From Stenotrophobium sp050739895 (GTDB lineage: Bacteria; Pseudomonadota; Gammaproteobacteria; Nevskiales; Nevskiaceae): a DNA stretch of 64,000 nt. Positions 9,463-18,232 of this stretch are shown piece after piece; the stretch's first letter is position 1; every line of letters begins with the position of its first letter. Both the position numbers and the translations under genes were made by a program. Where the stretch lies: assembly GCA_050739895.1 (NCBI GenBank), contig JBOICK010000060.1, positions 1-64,000 of the forward strand. Reading direction: 5' to 3'. Below the pieces are notes generated by a model. The model was not told where the DNA came from. It did not search any database and worked only from the letters and a program-made list of their open reading frames with translations.

Positions 9463-10640
9463 GCACGGAATCCACATTCGTCCCCGATCGCCTGCTCGAA
9501 GATGCCCGCGCTGCAACCAGCGGTCTCAGCGATTTTGGTGACGCCAGCTTCCGTCCGGGGCTGGACGCGCTGTGTAATGCGCTTGAGAACGAAGCGCGCC
9601 TGTCGGAAATGGGCCGCGGCATCCTGCGCCAGAAAATTGTGGCGCTGTTGATGAATCGACTGCGCGTTGAGGACTACTTCACGCGCCATCCTGAAATCGC
9701 TCAGGAAAAAGTTGTTGCACCACTGGTGATTGTCGGCCTGCCGCGCACCGGAACCACCAAGCTGCATCGCCTGTTGTCGCGCGACCCGCGTTTTTACTGG
9801 ATGGCATTCTGGGAATCGCAGTTTCCGGTTCCATTCCCCAACGAATCACTCGAAAAACCCGGGGCACGCATCGCCGAGGCACGCGGCATCGTCACGATGA
9901 TGACGCAGGCGATGCCCAAGCTTCTGGCGATTCATCCAATGGACGCCGACGAAGCCGACGAGGAAGTGATGCTGATGGAGCATTCCTTCATGTCCGCGTT
10001 CAATGCCTACGCCAATATTCCCAGCTATACCGCGTGGCTGGATCAGCAGGACCAGACGCCGGCCTATCGTTACTTGCAACGCATCCTGCAATTTTTGCAG
10101 TGGCAGAAACGCCAGCGCGGCATCACCGCCGAACGCTGGGTGTTGAAAGCGCCGCATCATCTGCTGCGCATGGATATCCTGCTGCGTGTTTTCCCCGGCG
10201 TACAGGTGATCCAGACGCACCGCGACCCGGCGCAGAGCATCCCATCCATCGCCAGCTTCATCCATACGCTATGGTGCATCTACAGCGACAAGGCCGACCC
10301 GGTTGCTGCCGGGCACGAATGGAGTGCGTTGATGAACCGCGCACTGCGCCACACAATGACGGTGCGCAAACAGGCGCCGGCGCAATTCCTAGACGTGCGC
10401 TTCCAGGACACGGTCAAGCAACCGATGGACGTTGTGCAAAAGATCTACCAATTCATCGGCTGGCCGCTCGCGCCTGGCGCGGAAAGCGCGATGCGAACAT
10501 GGCTGGTCAAGGACGAAAAAAGTCATCAAGGCGGTCACGATTACGGCCCCGAACAGTTCGGCCTCAGCGCCGAACAGATCCGCAGCGATTTCGCCGAGTA
10601 TTGCGAACGCCACATCGATAAGCCGCACGTCGCCGCGTGA
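9459..10640 (+). CDS. PAPS-dependent sulfotransferase family protein
   Basis: Transfers sulfate from PAPS to an unknown acceptor, probably a hydroxyl. The 393-aa product starts at ATG 9459, overlapping the previous stop. The 5'-phosphosulfate loop is VIVGLPRTGTTKLHRLL (about 91-107) and the 3'-phosphate site is VIQTHRDPAQSIPS (about 250-263), both standard for Sulfotransfer_3-type enzymes. KAPHHLLRMDILLRVFPG precedes the second site as expected. It stands directly upstream of cysC and cysQ, which make PAPS and remove the by-product PAP. Acceptor unknown; a lipid or steroid alcohol is an inference from the neighbourhood. Confidence 0.85.
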   Translation: MSTESTFVPDRLLEDARAATSGLSDFGDASFRPGLDALCNALENEARLSEMGRGILRQKIVALLMNRLRVEDYFTRHPEIAQEKVVAPLVIVGLPRTGTTKLHRLLSRDPRFYWMAFWESQFPVPFPNESLEKPGARIAEARGIVTMMTQAMPKLLAIHPMDADEADEEVMLMEHSFMSAFNAYANIPSYTAWLDQQDQTPAYRYLQRILQFLQWQKRQRGITAERWVLKAPHHLLRMDILLRVFPGVQVIQTHRDPAQSIPSIASFIHTLWCIYSDKADPVAAGHEWSALMNRALRHTMTVRKQAPAQFLDVRFQDTVKQPMDVVQKIYQFIGWPLAPGAESAMRTWLVKDEKSHQGGHDYGPEQFGLSAEQIRSDFAEYCERHIDKPHVAA

Positions 10641-10650
10641 TCGCCCGGAA

Positions 10651-10664
10651 AACTCCGCGGAGTT
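10651..10664. promoter_or_regulatory. Perfect 14-bp palindrome upstream of cysC
   Basis: AACTCCGCGGAGTT is self-complementary over all 14 bases. It lies 11 bp after the sulfotransferase stop and 80 bp before the cysC ATG. It could be an operator or the base of a small hairpin; no partner regulator is evident. Confidence 0.35.
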
Positions 10665-10690
10665 CTCTACATCGAATGCAGTGTGCTGTA

Positions 10691-10717
10691 CCGGGGGCGT
10701 GCATCGGCCGCCCCCGG
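10691..10717 (+). terminator. GC-rich hairpin between sulfotransferase and cysC
   Basis: CCGGGGGCG (10691-10699) pairs perfectly with CGCCCCCGG (10709-10717) around a 9-nt loop. No T-run follows, so it is more likely an mRNA processing or partial attenuation structure than a complete terminator. Confidence 0.45.
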
Positions 10718-10743
10718 CACCATCCCATTTCGAGAGACTTCTC

Positions 10744-11373
10744 ATGACTGAACAGAAATCCACCAACGTCAAATGGCACGAAGGCAGCGTGTCGCGCGAA
10801 GACCGCTACCGCCTGCTCGGCCAGCGCGGCGCGACATTGTGGTTCACCGGCTTCTCCGGCAGCGGCAAGAGTACCGTCGCCTGTGCTCTGGAAGAAACGC
10901 TGGCGGCGCGCGGCCACCTGAGCTACCGGCTGGACGGCGACAATATCCGCCTCGGCATCAATCGCAACCTCGGCTTCTCTGCCGCAGACCGCACGGAGAA
11001 CATCCGCCGCATCGGCGAAATCGCCAAGCTGTTCGTGGACACCGGCGTGATTGCGCTGTCGAGCTTCATCAGCCCCTACCGCGCCGACCGCGACCAGGCG
11101 CGCAAGGAACACGAAGACGCCGGCATGACCTTCATCGAGGTGTTCGTCGACTGTCCGCTGGCGGTGGCCGAGGGCCGCGATCCCAAGGGCCTCTACAAGA
11201 AGGCCCGCGCCGGGCAGATCAAGCATTTCACCGGCATCGACGACCCCTACGAAGCGCCCGAGCACCCGGAGATTCATCTGCACACCGACCGGATGACGCT
11301 GGAGCAGGAAGTCGCCACGCTGATCGCCGCGCTCGAAACGCGCGGCATCCTGCCCAAGCGCGCCGCCGCATGA
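10744..11373 (+). CDS. cysC: Adenylylsulfate (APS) kinase
   Basis: Phosphorylates APS to PAPS, the sulfate donor. The 209-aa protein has the P-loop GFSGSGKST (residues 36-44), SYRLDGDNIRLGINRNLGFS and the family segment RADRDQARKEHED. ECFVDCP-type IEVFVDCPLAVAEGRDPKGLYKKARAGQ is also present. Length matches stand-alone CysC; no ATP sulfurylase domain is fused. The stop overlaps the cysQ start (ATGA). Placed just after a sulfotransferase rather than with cysDN or cysH, it more likely serves sulfation than assimilatory sulfate reduction. Confidence 0.95.
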   Translation: MTEQKSTNVKWHEGSVSREDRYRLLGQRGATLWFTGFSGSGKSTVACALEETLAARGHLSYRLDGDNIRLGINRNLGFSAADRTENIRRIGEIAKLFVDTGVIALSSFISPYRADRDQARKEHEDAGMTFIEVFVDCPLAVAEGRDPKGLYKKARAGQIKHFTGIDDPYEAPEHPEIHLHTDRMTLEQEVATLIAALETRGILPKRAAA

Positions 11374-12176
11374 AACCTGCCACGCTGCTGGAAGAAATCC
11401 TGCGCATCAGCGTCGCCGCCGGCGATGCCATCATGCAGGTCTATGGCTCCGCCGATTTCGGCGTGACCTACAAGGATGATGAATCGAAGTCGCCGCTGAC
11501 GCAGGCCGACCTGGCCGCGCATCACCTCATCCTCGACGCGCTGGCGCGACTCACGCCGGAGCTGCCCTGCCTGTCGGAAGAAGCGGCGGACATCGGCTAC
11601 GAAACGCGCCGCGTATGGCCGCGCTACTGGCTGATCGACCCGCTCGACGGCACGCGCGAATTCGTCAAGCGCAACGGCGAATTCACCGTCAACATCGCGC
11701 TGATTGACAACGGCACGCCCATCCTCGGCGTGGTGCACGCGCCGGCGCTGCACGTGAGCTATCTCGCAGCGCAGGGCGTCGGCGCATTTCGCATCAGCGA
11801 CCGCCAGCGCAGCGCCATCCACAGCCGCAAGACGCCGCAGCGGCCGAGCCTGGTGGTGAGCAAATCGCACCGCGACGCCGCGCTCGACGTGCTGCTGGCA
11901 CCGGCGCCCGCGCACGACGCGGTCAGCCGCGGCAGCTCGCTGAAATTCTGCCTGGTCGCCGAAGGCAGCGCCGATCTCTATCCGCGCACCGGCCCGACCT
12001 CGGAGTGGGACACCGGCGCCGGCCAGTGCGTCGCCGAACAGGCCGGCTGCGAGGTCTACACGTTGCCGGACTGGCAGCCGCTGCGCTACAACCAGAAGGC
12101 CTCGCTGCTCAATCCCGGATTCATCGTCATCGGCGATCCGGCATACGACTGGCGCGGGCAGCTCAAGCCGGAGTGA
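11370..12176 (+). CDS. cysQ: 3'(2'),5'-bisphosphate nucleotidase
   Basis: Hydrolyses PAP, the product inhibitor released by sulfotransferases, to AMP. The 268-aa protein belongs to the inositol monophosphatase superfamily: metal-binding EEAA (70-73), WLIDPLDGT (87-95) and the second signature SEWDTGAGQCVAEQAG near residue 210. It is coupled to cysC by a 4-bp overlap. The order sulfotransferase, PAPS synthesis, PAP removal makes a self-contained sulfation set. A 114-bp repeat begins 23 bp after the stop. Confidence 0.94.
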   Translation: MKPATLLEEILRISVAAGDAIMQVYGSADFGVTYKDDESKSPLTQADLAAHHLILDALARLTPELPCLSEEAADIGYETRRVWPRYWLIDPLDGTREFVKRNGEFTVNIALIDNGTPILGVVHAPALHVSYLAAQGVGAFRISDRQRSAIHSRKTPQRPSLVVSKSHRDAALDVLLAPAPAHDAVSRGSSLKFCLVAEGSADLYPRTGPTSEWDTGAGQCVAEQAGCEVYTLPDWQPLRYNQKASLLNPGFIVIGDPAYDWRGQLKPE

Positions 12177-12199
12177 GTCGTCAAAAGCCTCGCAAGAGC

Positions 12200-12313
12200 G
12201 TCACCCGCTCTTGCTATTTTGCTTCAGAATATTGTTATATATTATATTTTAATTTATATTATATTTAATTATATAAAACAAATTCAATCTGCTTTCCCCA
12301 CCGAGCGGGTGAC
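12200..12313. repeat. 114-bp AT-core inverted-repeat element, copy B
   Basis: Perfect terminal repeats GTCACCCGCTC (12200-12210) and GAGCGGGTGAC (12303-12313), extendable by one base outward. Core 12234-12279 is 46 bp with 44 A/T, starting GTTAT and ending AAAAC. It lies between the convergent-free tandem pair cysQ and the transporter gene. Same spacing as the other five copies. Confidence 0.92.
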
Positions 12314-12475
12314 GTTCGGAAATTTCTGAATCCGTCTTCAGCACAGGATTACTTCAACGTCGAGAGGCCGATGCCGGGTCTCTCCGGCACCTTCGGTGCG
12401 GCCGATCAAAATCACAGTCCCAAGCTTGCAGGCGGCAGGTTGTCGTAATCTTGGCCATCGAGTGATGGAGGTTTC

Positions 12476-13531
12476 ATGAAGCCTGCCGATTTCATCCTGC
12501 ACCGGGCGCGTCACCTGAATCCCGGCAGCTTCGCGCTGGTGATGGCCACCGGCATCGTCTCGATCGATGTCAATCAGCACGGCATGCACGGTCTGGCGCT
12601 GGCACTGTTCGGCATCAACCTGCTCGCATGGCTGGTGCTGCTGGCACTAAGCGCAGTTCGCCTGCTGCGTTTCCGGCAAGATCTGGTCGCGGATTTCGTG
12701 GACCCGGCGCGTGGCGCCGGTTTCCTCACGCTGGCGGCGGGGACCTGCGTCCTCGGCAGTCAATGCCTGCTGGTGGTGTACCTGCCCGCGTTGGCCGGCG
12801 CACTGGCGCTGCTCGGTGCGCTGTTCTGGGCGATGCTGACGTATCTCTTCTTCGCCGCCACCATCACCGCACGCATCAAGCCGAGTTTCACACGCAGCAT
12901 CAACGGCGGCTGGCTGGTGGCTGTGGTCGCGACGCAGGCGCTGGCAGTGTTGCTGGTACTGCTGGTCGCCGACCAAGCTTCGCTGCATACCGTCTGGCTG
13001 TTCAGCGCGCTATGTCTGTACCTGCTCGGCGACGCGCTGTACCTGCTGATCATCACGCTGGTGGTGTACCGCATGGTGTTCTTCCCGCTGCGCGCGCGCG
13101 AGTTCACGCCGCCGTACTGGATCGACATGGGCGCGCTGGCGATCACTACGCTGGCCGGCAGCCTGATCGTGCTGCATACGCCAGCGACGAATCCTCTGAC
13201 CGATCTGATGCCGTTCGTGAAAGGCTTCACGCTGTTCTTCTGGGCCACGGCAACATGGTGGGTGCCGCTGCTGGTGATGCTGGAGATCTGGCGCCATGAC
13301 TGGCGCCATGTACCAATTCGCTACGAAGTGGACGACTGGGACATCGTGTTCCCGCTGGGCATGTATACCGTCGGCACCTTTGAGCTGGCGCAGGCGCTGC
13401 AACTGGATTTCCTGCAAACCATCCCGGCCGTCGGCGTCTATATCAGCCTGTTAGTGTGGCTGCTGGTCGCGGGCGGCGGATTGCGGCGCGGGTATCGCGC
13501 ACTGGTCAGCCGCGACGCTCGACATTCCTGA
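12476..13531 (+). CDS. SLAC1/TehA-type (TDT family) membrane transporter
   Basis: A 351-aa integral inner-membrane protein with about ten hydrophobic helices. The N-terminus NPGSFALVMATGIVSIDVNQ is the conserved first helix of the tellurite-resistance/dicarboxylate transporter (TDT) family, which includes anion channels and malate carriers. Substrate cannot be read from the sequence; an organic or inorganic anion is expected. ATG 12476 has GGAGG seven bases upstream. About 160 bp between repeat copy B and the start hold its probable promoter. It does not clearly belong to either flanking cluster. Confidence 0.8.
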   Translation: MKPADFILHRARHLNPGSFALVMATGIVSIDVNQHGMHGLALALFGINLLAWLVLLALSAVRLLRFRQDLVADFVDPARGAGFLTLAAGTCVLGSQCLLVVYLPALAGALALLGALFWAMLTYLFFAATITARIKPSFTRSINGGWLVAVVATQALAVLLVLLVADQASLHTVWLFSALCLYLLGDALYLLIITLVVYRMVFFPLRAREFTPPYWIDMGALAITTLAGSLIVLHTPATNPLTDLMPFVKGFTLFFWATATWWVPLLVMLEIWRHDWRHVPIRYEVDDWDIVFPLGMYTVGTFELAQALQLDFLQTIPAVGVYISLLVWLLVAGGGLRRGYRALVSRDARHS

Positions 13532-13563
13532 CGCCGGGCGGCCGTTGTCCAAGTCGCGCGCGC

Positions 13564-14055
13564 TCAGGCAGTTGCGGGAAGCTTCTGGCCGTGCCTGGCC
13601 AGCCAATGCGCGGTGATGTTGGGCGTCTCGGTCACCGGCGTGACGATCTCGTAGATGCGCTCGTAGCTGGCGTAATGAATCAGCCAGCGGCCATCGCGTT
13701 TCACATATCGATCGCGGTAGAACGCGGCGCCATCGGTGATGATCTTGTGGTGCAGATCGAGGAACCAGTCCTTGAGATACCACACGCCGGTCGCCTCGGT
13801 TGGCGAGACGATGCTGATCTCAGGGTGATTGACGTGGTGACAGGCAATCGCTTCGGAATGAAACGCGTAGGCGATGGCTTCGATAATCTTGTCGCGGCCC
13901 TGCGCCTCGAAGCGGTAGCTGCCGCCGACGTAGCACACACTGGCGTCCTCGGTGAACAGTTCTTTCAGTTCCGCGATGTTGGCGGTGTCGATGCAGCGGC
14001 AGTAGCGGTACTTGAGCTGACGGATTTCTTCGATATCTTCGAGACGTTGGGACAT
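13564..14055 (-). CDS. SnoaL-like NTF2-fold protein
   Basis: A 163-aa protein of the SnoaL_4/NTF2-like superfamily, starting MSQRLEDIEEIRQLKYRYCR behind GGAGAA. Family features are the N-terminal helix with the YRYCRCIDT motif, the ELFTEDASVCY strand, the central IEAIAYAFHSEAIACHHVNH and the C-terminal YRDRYVKRDGRWLIHYASYE. Relatives include ring-hydroxylating dioxygenase small subunit-like proteins, steroid delta-isomerase-like enzymes and dehydratases. The reaction is unknown. It is the last gene of a minus-strand run with an SDR, a DUF1329 and a DUF1302 protein. Confidence 0.8.
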   Translation of the reverse strand: MSQRLEDIEEIRQLKYRYCRCIDTANIAELKELFTEDASVCYVGGSYRFEAQGRDKIIEAIAYAFHSEAIACHHVNHPEISIVSPTEATGVWYLKDWFLDLHHKIITDGAAFYRDRYVKRDGRWLIHYASYERIYEIVTPVTETPNITAHWLARHGQKLPATA

Positions 14056-14132
14056 GCAATTCTCCTTGAGAAATTATTGAGCTGGAATCTCTGAGCAAGC
14101 GTTGTGAGCAAACACAGGCTCATCGATGCTTC

Positions 14133-14900
14133 CTAGACGCCGAAGCCGCCCGAGACATTGATCTGTTGCCCGGTGACGTAACCATTGGTGGCGAGGAACA
14201 CAGCGGCGCTGCCAATCTCCTCAGGCTTGCCCCAGCGCTTGAGCGCCAGCAGCTTGTGGGTTTCGTCGATCCACCGCTGATCGAACACACCACGCTTGAG
14301 CAGTTCCAGGAACATGCCGGCCTCGATCACGCCCACCAGCACAGAGTTGGCGCGGATATTATTGCGGCCCTCTTCCTTGGCGATGCCCTTGCACAACGCC
14401 TCGTTGGCGGCCTTGGGAATCACCGAGAGTCCGTCCTTGGGCGGGAACCAGACATGACCGGCTGAACCCAGATGCACATAGGAGCCGCCGCCCTGTTCAC
14501 GCAGATGCGGCAACGTCGCCTGCACCGCATTGAAGAAGCCGTGCACTTCGATGTCGATGGACTGCCTCCACAATGCCTGCGTGGTGTCGCCAATCATGAC
14601 CTGCTCGACCACCGGACCGGCCGCCCAGACCACGGTGTGGATGCGGCCGTGCGCGGCGATGGCCGCAGCCACTGCCGCCTTGAGCTGCGCCGCGTCGGTC
14701 ACATCGGCAGCATGAGTGCTGGCCTTGCGGCCCAGCGCAGTGATCTCGCCGGCGACGCGTTCGGCGACATCTTTCTTCTTGCGATACACGATGGCGACAT
14801 CGGTTCCAGCCGCACCGAAATATCGGGCGACGCCCTGGCCGATGCCGCCGCTGCCGCCGAACACCAGCACTGCGCCCTTGGGAAAAACATTCTGCTCCAT
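14133..14900 (-). CDS. SDR-family protein lacking the catalytic tyrosine
   Basis: A 255-aa short-chain dehydrogenase/reductase with the nucleotide motif VFGGSGGIGQGVARYFG near the N-terminus and a typical C-terminus (VTGQQINVSGGFGV). The usual YxxxK is altered: the matching segment is GLSVIPKAANEAL, so Lys is kept but Tyr is replaced by Ser. The upstream serine strand YVHLGSAGHVWF is present. The protein may therefore be a non-classical reductase or a binding protein. It lies between the SnoaL-like gene and the DUF1329/DUF1302 pair on the same strand. Confidence 0.85.
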   Translation of the reverse strand: MEQNVFPKGAVLVFGGSGGIGQGVARYFGAAGTDVAIVYRKKKDVAERVAGEITALGRKASTHAADVTDAAQLKAAVAAAIAAHGRIHTVVWAAGPVVEQVMIGDTTQALWRQSIDIEVHGFFNAVQATLPHLREQGGGSYVHLGSAGHVWFPPKDGLSVIPKAANEALCKGIAKEEGRNNIRANSVLVGVIEAGMFLELLKRGVFDQRWIDETHKLLALKRWGKPEEIGSAAVFLATNGYVTGQQINVSGGFGV

Positions 14901-15044
14901 GCCGATCTCGCCGAAGAATTTGTAGTGCCCGCATTATTGAGAGCGGCGGCGGCGGCAAACATCACCCGTTAAGACGACAACGCCGGATCAAAAATCGCCG
15001 GGGCATCGTGCAGGGAGCTTGCACGATGCCCCGACGCAACCCTG

Positions 15045-16418
15045 TCAATGACCGGTACGCTGGGCGGCATCCGGCGAGAACATGTCCGGCCTCAGTTCAC
15101 CCTGGTTGAGCTGCCAATACAGCGGGGACTGGTTGACCAGACGGTCGGCGTAATACGCCCTGGCGCTGAGGTCGTGATAGATCGACACACCGGCTTCGTA
15201 ACCGCGAATCTCCGGCGACCAGAAATAATCCACCAGGCTGGCGCGCCATAACTGGTCGCGCTGGTCGTAGTTGTCGACCCACAGCGCGTGCCAACTGTCT
15301 TCGTCGAGATAAAACACGCGGCGCTTGTAGACGTGACGATAATCGGGCTTGAGGTCTGCCTCCAGCACCCAGACCCGGTGCAGTTCGTAGCGCGTGTCGG
15401 CCGGATTGATGGTGTTCGGCGTCAGCATCTGGTCGTAATGGATCGCTGGATCGTTGATCTTGAAATCGTTGTACGGCAAATAGATTTCGCGCTTGCCGAT
15501 CAGCTTCCAGTCGTAGCGTTCGGGCGAACCGTTGAACAGGCGGTCGTCGTCGACGGTGCGTAGGCCACCTGCGCCCTGCGGTGTGTCGAAACCGAATTCC
15601 GGGGCCTGCCGCACGCGTCGCGTGCCGGGACTATAGAACCAGGTCTGGCGGTCGTCGTTGTGGTAATCGCTGGGATTCCAGCCGACATACAGTTCACCTG
15701 CACTGCGCGCCGGTAGCAGGGTCTTGCTGTAGAAATACGAATCGACCCGGTCCTGTGTGGAATGGATGTGCCTCAGATCGTTGGTTTTCGACAGGATCTT
15801 GTACACAACCTTGCCCCAGGCCTTGCCGCCATCGGGATAAACCACCGCCTGGTCGAGCACCGCCTCCTCAGTCCAGGCGCGGTGCGGTGTCACCATGTTC
15901 CACTGCGCCTCGATACCGCTCTGCGGGAACGGGAAAGCCGGTGCGCCCGCTGTTGCGTCGATGCCAAGACCGGCATGCACCACCACCGCCTTTGCGGCAT
16001 TGTCCTTGACGATGTCGCAAACTTGTTTCGAGTAGCGGAAGTCGCGATGGCTGGCATAAACCGGTATGCGGTAGGACTGCGGATACTGCGTGAGCAGTGT
16101 CTGCTCGCCGGCGGTCAGCTTGTCCGCGTACTGCTTCATGTTCTGCGCTGTGATCGTGTACAGGGGCTTCTCGTCGGCATACGGTCCGGGGCTGTATTTG
16201 CCAGGACCGTTATAGCCGGGATAGGTCTCGCTCCACTTGCCGCTGAATGCGGGGATCGTGCCATCGGCATTGCCGGCGCGCTCGGCGCCCATGCAGGTGT
16301 ATTTGTCGCCGCCGAGCTGCGCGGCCTGTTCGGCGTCGACCCTGGCCAACGCCGGATGCATGCTCATGACACCTGCGGCCAGCGCCGCGCATGCCATCCA
16401 TACCTTGCTGATTTTCAT
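15045..16418 (-). CDS. DUF1329 periplasmic/outer-membrane-associated protein
   Basis: A 457-aa exported protein with a Sec signal peptide (MKISKVWMACAALAAGVMSM, cleavage near ALA-RVD). DUF1329 members have a LolB-like fold and are found next to DUF1302 proteins, where they are thought to handle hydrophobic compounds in the envelope. Supporting features are length, GGDKYTCMGAERAGNADGTI near the mature N-terminus and the repeated aromatic-rich strands (DYFWSPEIRGYEAGVSIYHD). It is 19 bp downstream of its DUF1302 partner. Transport of a steroid- or aromatic-type substrate is an inference. Confidence 0.88.
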   Translation of the reverse strand: MKISKVWMACAALAAGVMSMHPALARVDAEQAAQLGGDKYTCMGAERAGNADGTIPAFSGKWSETYPGYNGPGKYSPGPYADEKPLYTITAQNMKQYADKLTAGEQTLLTQYPQSYRIPVYASHRDFRYSKQVCDIVKDNAAKAVVVHAGLGIDATAGAPAFPFPQSGIEAQWNMVTPHRAWTEEAVLDQAVVYPDGGKAWGKVVYKILSKTNDLRHIHSTQDRVDSYFYSKTLLPARSAGELYVGWNPSDYHNDDRQTWFYSPGTRRVRQAPEFGFDTPQGAGGLRTVDDDRLFNGSPERYDWKLIGKREIYLPYNDFKINDPAIHYDQMLTPNTINPADTRYELHRVWVLEADLKPDYRHVYKRRVFYLDEDSWHALWVDNYDQRDQLWRASLVDYFWSPEIRGYEAGVSIYHDLSARAYYADRLVNQSPLYWQLNQGELRPDMFSPDAAQRTGH

Positions 16419-16437
16419 GTCTGTGTCCTCTCCAAGC

Positions 16438-18051
16438 TCAGAAGCTGTATTTCAGATTGATTGCCGCGTAGTCGCGATCTGCGTAAGGGCGCTGGACCAG
16501 GTTCGGCGAGCCGAGAAAAGCGTTGTAGCCGACACCGACCTGGAAGTTCTGCAGATAAATGAAATTGGTCGCGACGCTCAGGCGTTGATCGCCCTGACCG
16601 TAGAGCGAGCCGAATGCGCCCGCCATCGCCGGCTTGCCCCTGGCGATGGCGGCGTAAGTCAGCGGCACCGCCAGATCCCATTTCGGCAGCACGTTGCGGT
16701 AGTTGAACGTGGCGATGCCTTCGTAGCCCCAGGAATTCTTGTCATTGGTCAATGCGCTGCTGCCGCCGGCCGGATCGACGCCATTGACATGGATGTATCC
16801 GACTTCGCCGACCAGATCGATTTCCTGCGAAATGAAATTTGGTGGCACGGTGAAGATCGACGACAACAGTGCCTGACTGAGCCGGCCGCGCGTGGCGGTG
16901 GGGCCTGCCGCGCCGTTGACCAGCATGTCGACGCCGTCACGGTAGCTGATCTCGCCGGCGACATTGGCCGAACCGACGCTGGTCGAGAAACTCAGTGCCG
17001 ACATGCGGATGCCGTCGAAATAACGAATGTTGTAGCTGGTCGGCGCAAAAGTTCCGGGTGCGATTTCGGCAATATTCAGCTGCACTTCGGGATTGGTGTT
17101 GTGATAGCGCAGCCAGTAGAGGCCGACGTTGGTCGCCGGCGTCGCCTGGAATTTCAGGCCCGCGCCCCACTGCCCGTAATTGCTGGGCTTGATGTCGCCG
17201 CCACGCGGAATGGTGAATCCTGGCGCACCGTAGATGAATTCGGCACCGGGGCCCACAACATCGCTCGTCGAAAAATACGCGCCGGCCGGTTCCAGTTCGG
17301 TCGCCTTATATTGCAGCTTGTAGTAACCCATCAGACTCAAGCGATTATTGACCGCAAGCTGCATCGCGACCTGATTGACCGGCAGCAGAATATCCTTGAC
17401 CTCGGTGCCAGGAACGTTGGCCTTGGTCGCGTCGGCCGGACCTTGCGCGCTGGCGACGCCGGAGAAAAACACACTCTCGCCCCAGGCCACGACCTGGCGT
17501 CCAGCGCGCAGATTCAGGTGGCGCGTGCCGCCCAGTGACCAGTCGCCATACAGGTAGGCATCGAGAAAGCGCGCGCGGCCGCCATCGTACCTGCGCGCCG
17601 CCGGGGTGAACTCATCGTTGGCGCCGGCCTTGTTGACGGTGCTGGGGGAATCGTTGTCATTGCCCCGATGATAGGCATCGTCGTAGAACGCGTCGCCGCG
17701 CAGTACCGCTCCATAATTGCCGTGGGCAAGGAACAGCTCGCCCAACGCGCTGACGCGGTCGTTTATCAGGCTGCCGGACTTGAAGTTACGGTCGCCATCG
17801 TCCGAATTCACCGTGGTCGGCAAGCCGGTGGCCGGATTGACCGGCCCGTTGATCAGCGCATCCGCCTGGCCCCTGGTGCGCATCGCCAGCGCATAGCCCA
17901 GCGTCAGCGTGTACTGCGCGCTGGTGTTGTCGCCGAGATCGTAAGACCCCGCCCATGCGCGGCCTGTCATCGCCGATAAAAACATCAACAGCCCTGCCAA
18001 TCCTGTTGCACCCGCCACGTGGCGGCCCGGTATCACACGTAATCCGATCAT
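16438..18051 (-). CDS. DUF1302 outer-membrane protein
   Basis: A 537-aa protein with a signal peptide (cleavage near AWA-GSYDLG) and a beta-barrel-like composition ending in NLKYSF, with a C-terminal Phe as expected for outer-membrane barrels. DUF1302 landmarks are AQYTLTLGYALAMRTRG, RNFKSGSLINDRVSALGE, RAGRQVVAWGESVFFSG and GPADATKANVPGTEVKDILL. The start ATG at 18051 has a strong AGGAGGAGG site. It begins the minus-strand run DUF1302-DUF1329-SDR-SnoaL and shares a divergent promoter region with the VOC/flavin reductase genes. A 677-aa paralogue is at 60213-62246. Confidence 0.9.
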   Translation of the reverse strand: MIGLRVIPGRHVAGATGLAGLLMFLSAMTGRAWAGSYDLGDNTSAQYTLTLGYALAMRTRGQADALINGPVNPATGLPTTVNSDDGDRNFKSGSLINDRVSALGELFLAHGNYGAVLRGDAFYDDAYHRGNDNDSPSTVNKAGANDEFTPAARRYDGGRARFLDAYLYGDWSLGGTRHLNLRAGRQVVAWGESVFFSGVASAQGPADATKANVPGTEVKDILLPVNQVAMQLAVNNRLSLMGYYKLQYKATELEPAGAYFSTSDVVGPGAEFIYGAPGFTIPRGGDIKPSNYGQWGAGLKFQATPATNVGLYWLRYHNTNPEVQLNIAEIAPGTFAPTSYNIRYFDGIRMSALSFSTSVGSANVAGEISYRDGVDMLVNGAAGPTATRGRLSQALLSSIFTVPPNFISQEIDLVGEVGYIHVNGVDPAGGSSALTNDKNSWGYEGIATFNYRNVLPKWDLAVPLTYAAIARGKPAMAGAFGSLYGQGDQRLSVATNFIYLQNFQVGVGYNAFLGSPNLVQRPYADRDYAAINLKYSF

Positions 18052-18094
18052 GTTTCCTCCTCCTGTTATCGGTTCGCGGTGATGCTGAACCGCA

Positions 18095-18140
18095 AATACG
18101 GACGCAACTTCGTCCGTATTGAGATACCGATTCGGATGAG
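18095..18140. promoter_or_regulatory. Candidate operator in the divergent DUF1302/VOC promoter region
   Basis: AATACGGACG (18095-18104) and CGTCCGTATT (18111-18120) form a perfect 10-bp dyad with a 6-bp spacer. From 18109 the plus strand reads TTCGTCCG, then GAGATA at 18121 and CGGATGA at 18133. The minus strand of 22781-22812 carries the same parts with the same spacing (26 of 31 positions identical). Confidence 0.7.
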
Positions 18141-18232
18141 CCGGCCCCCCTGCAAACGCATGAATCCTGCCGGATGAAGACGCTGTTGCCGGCTTGCGCG
18201 ACGCTGGGTCCGGACCTCACGGCAGACCGAAC

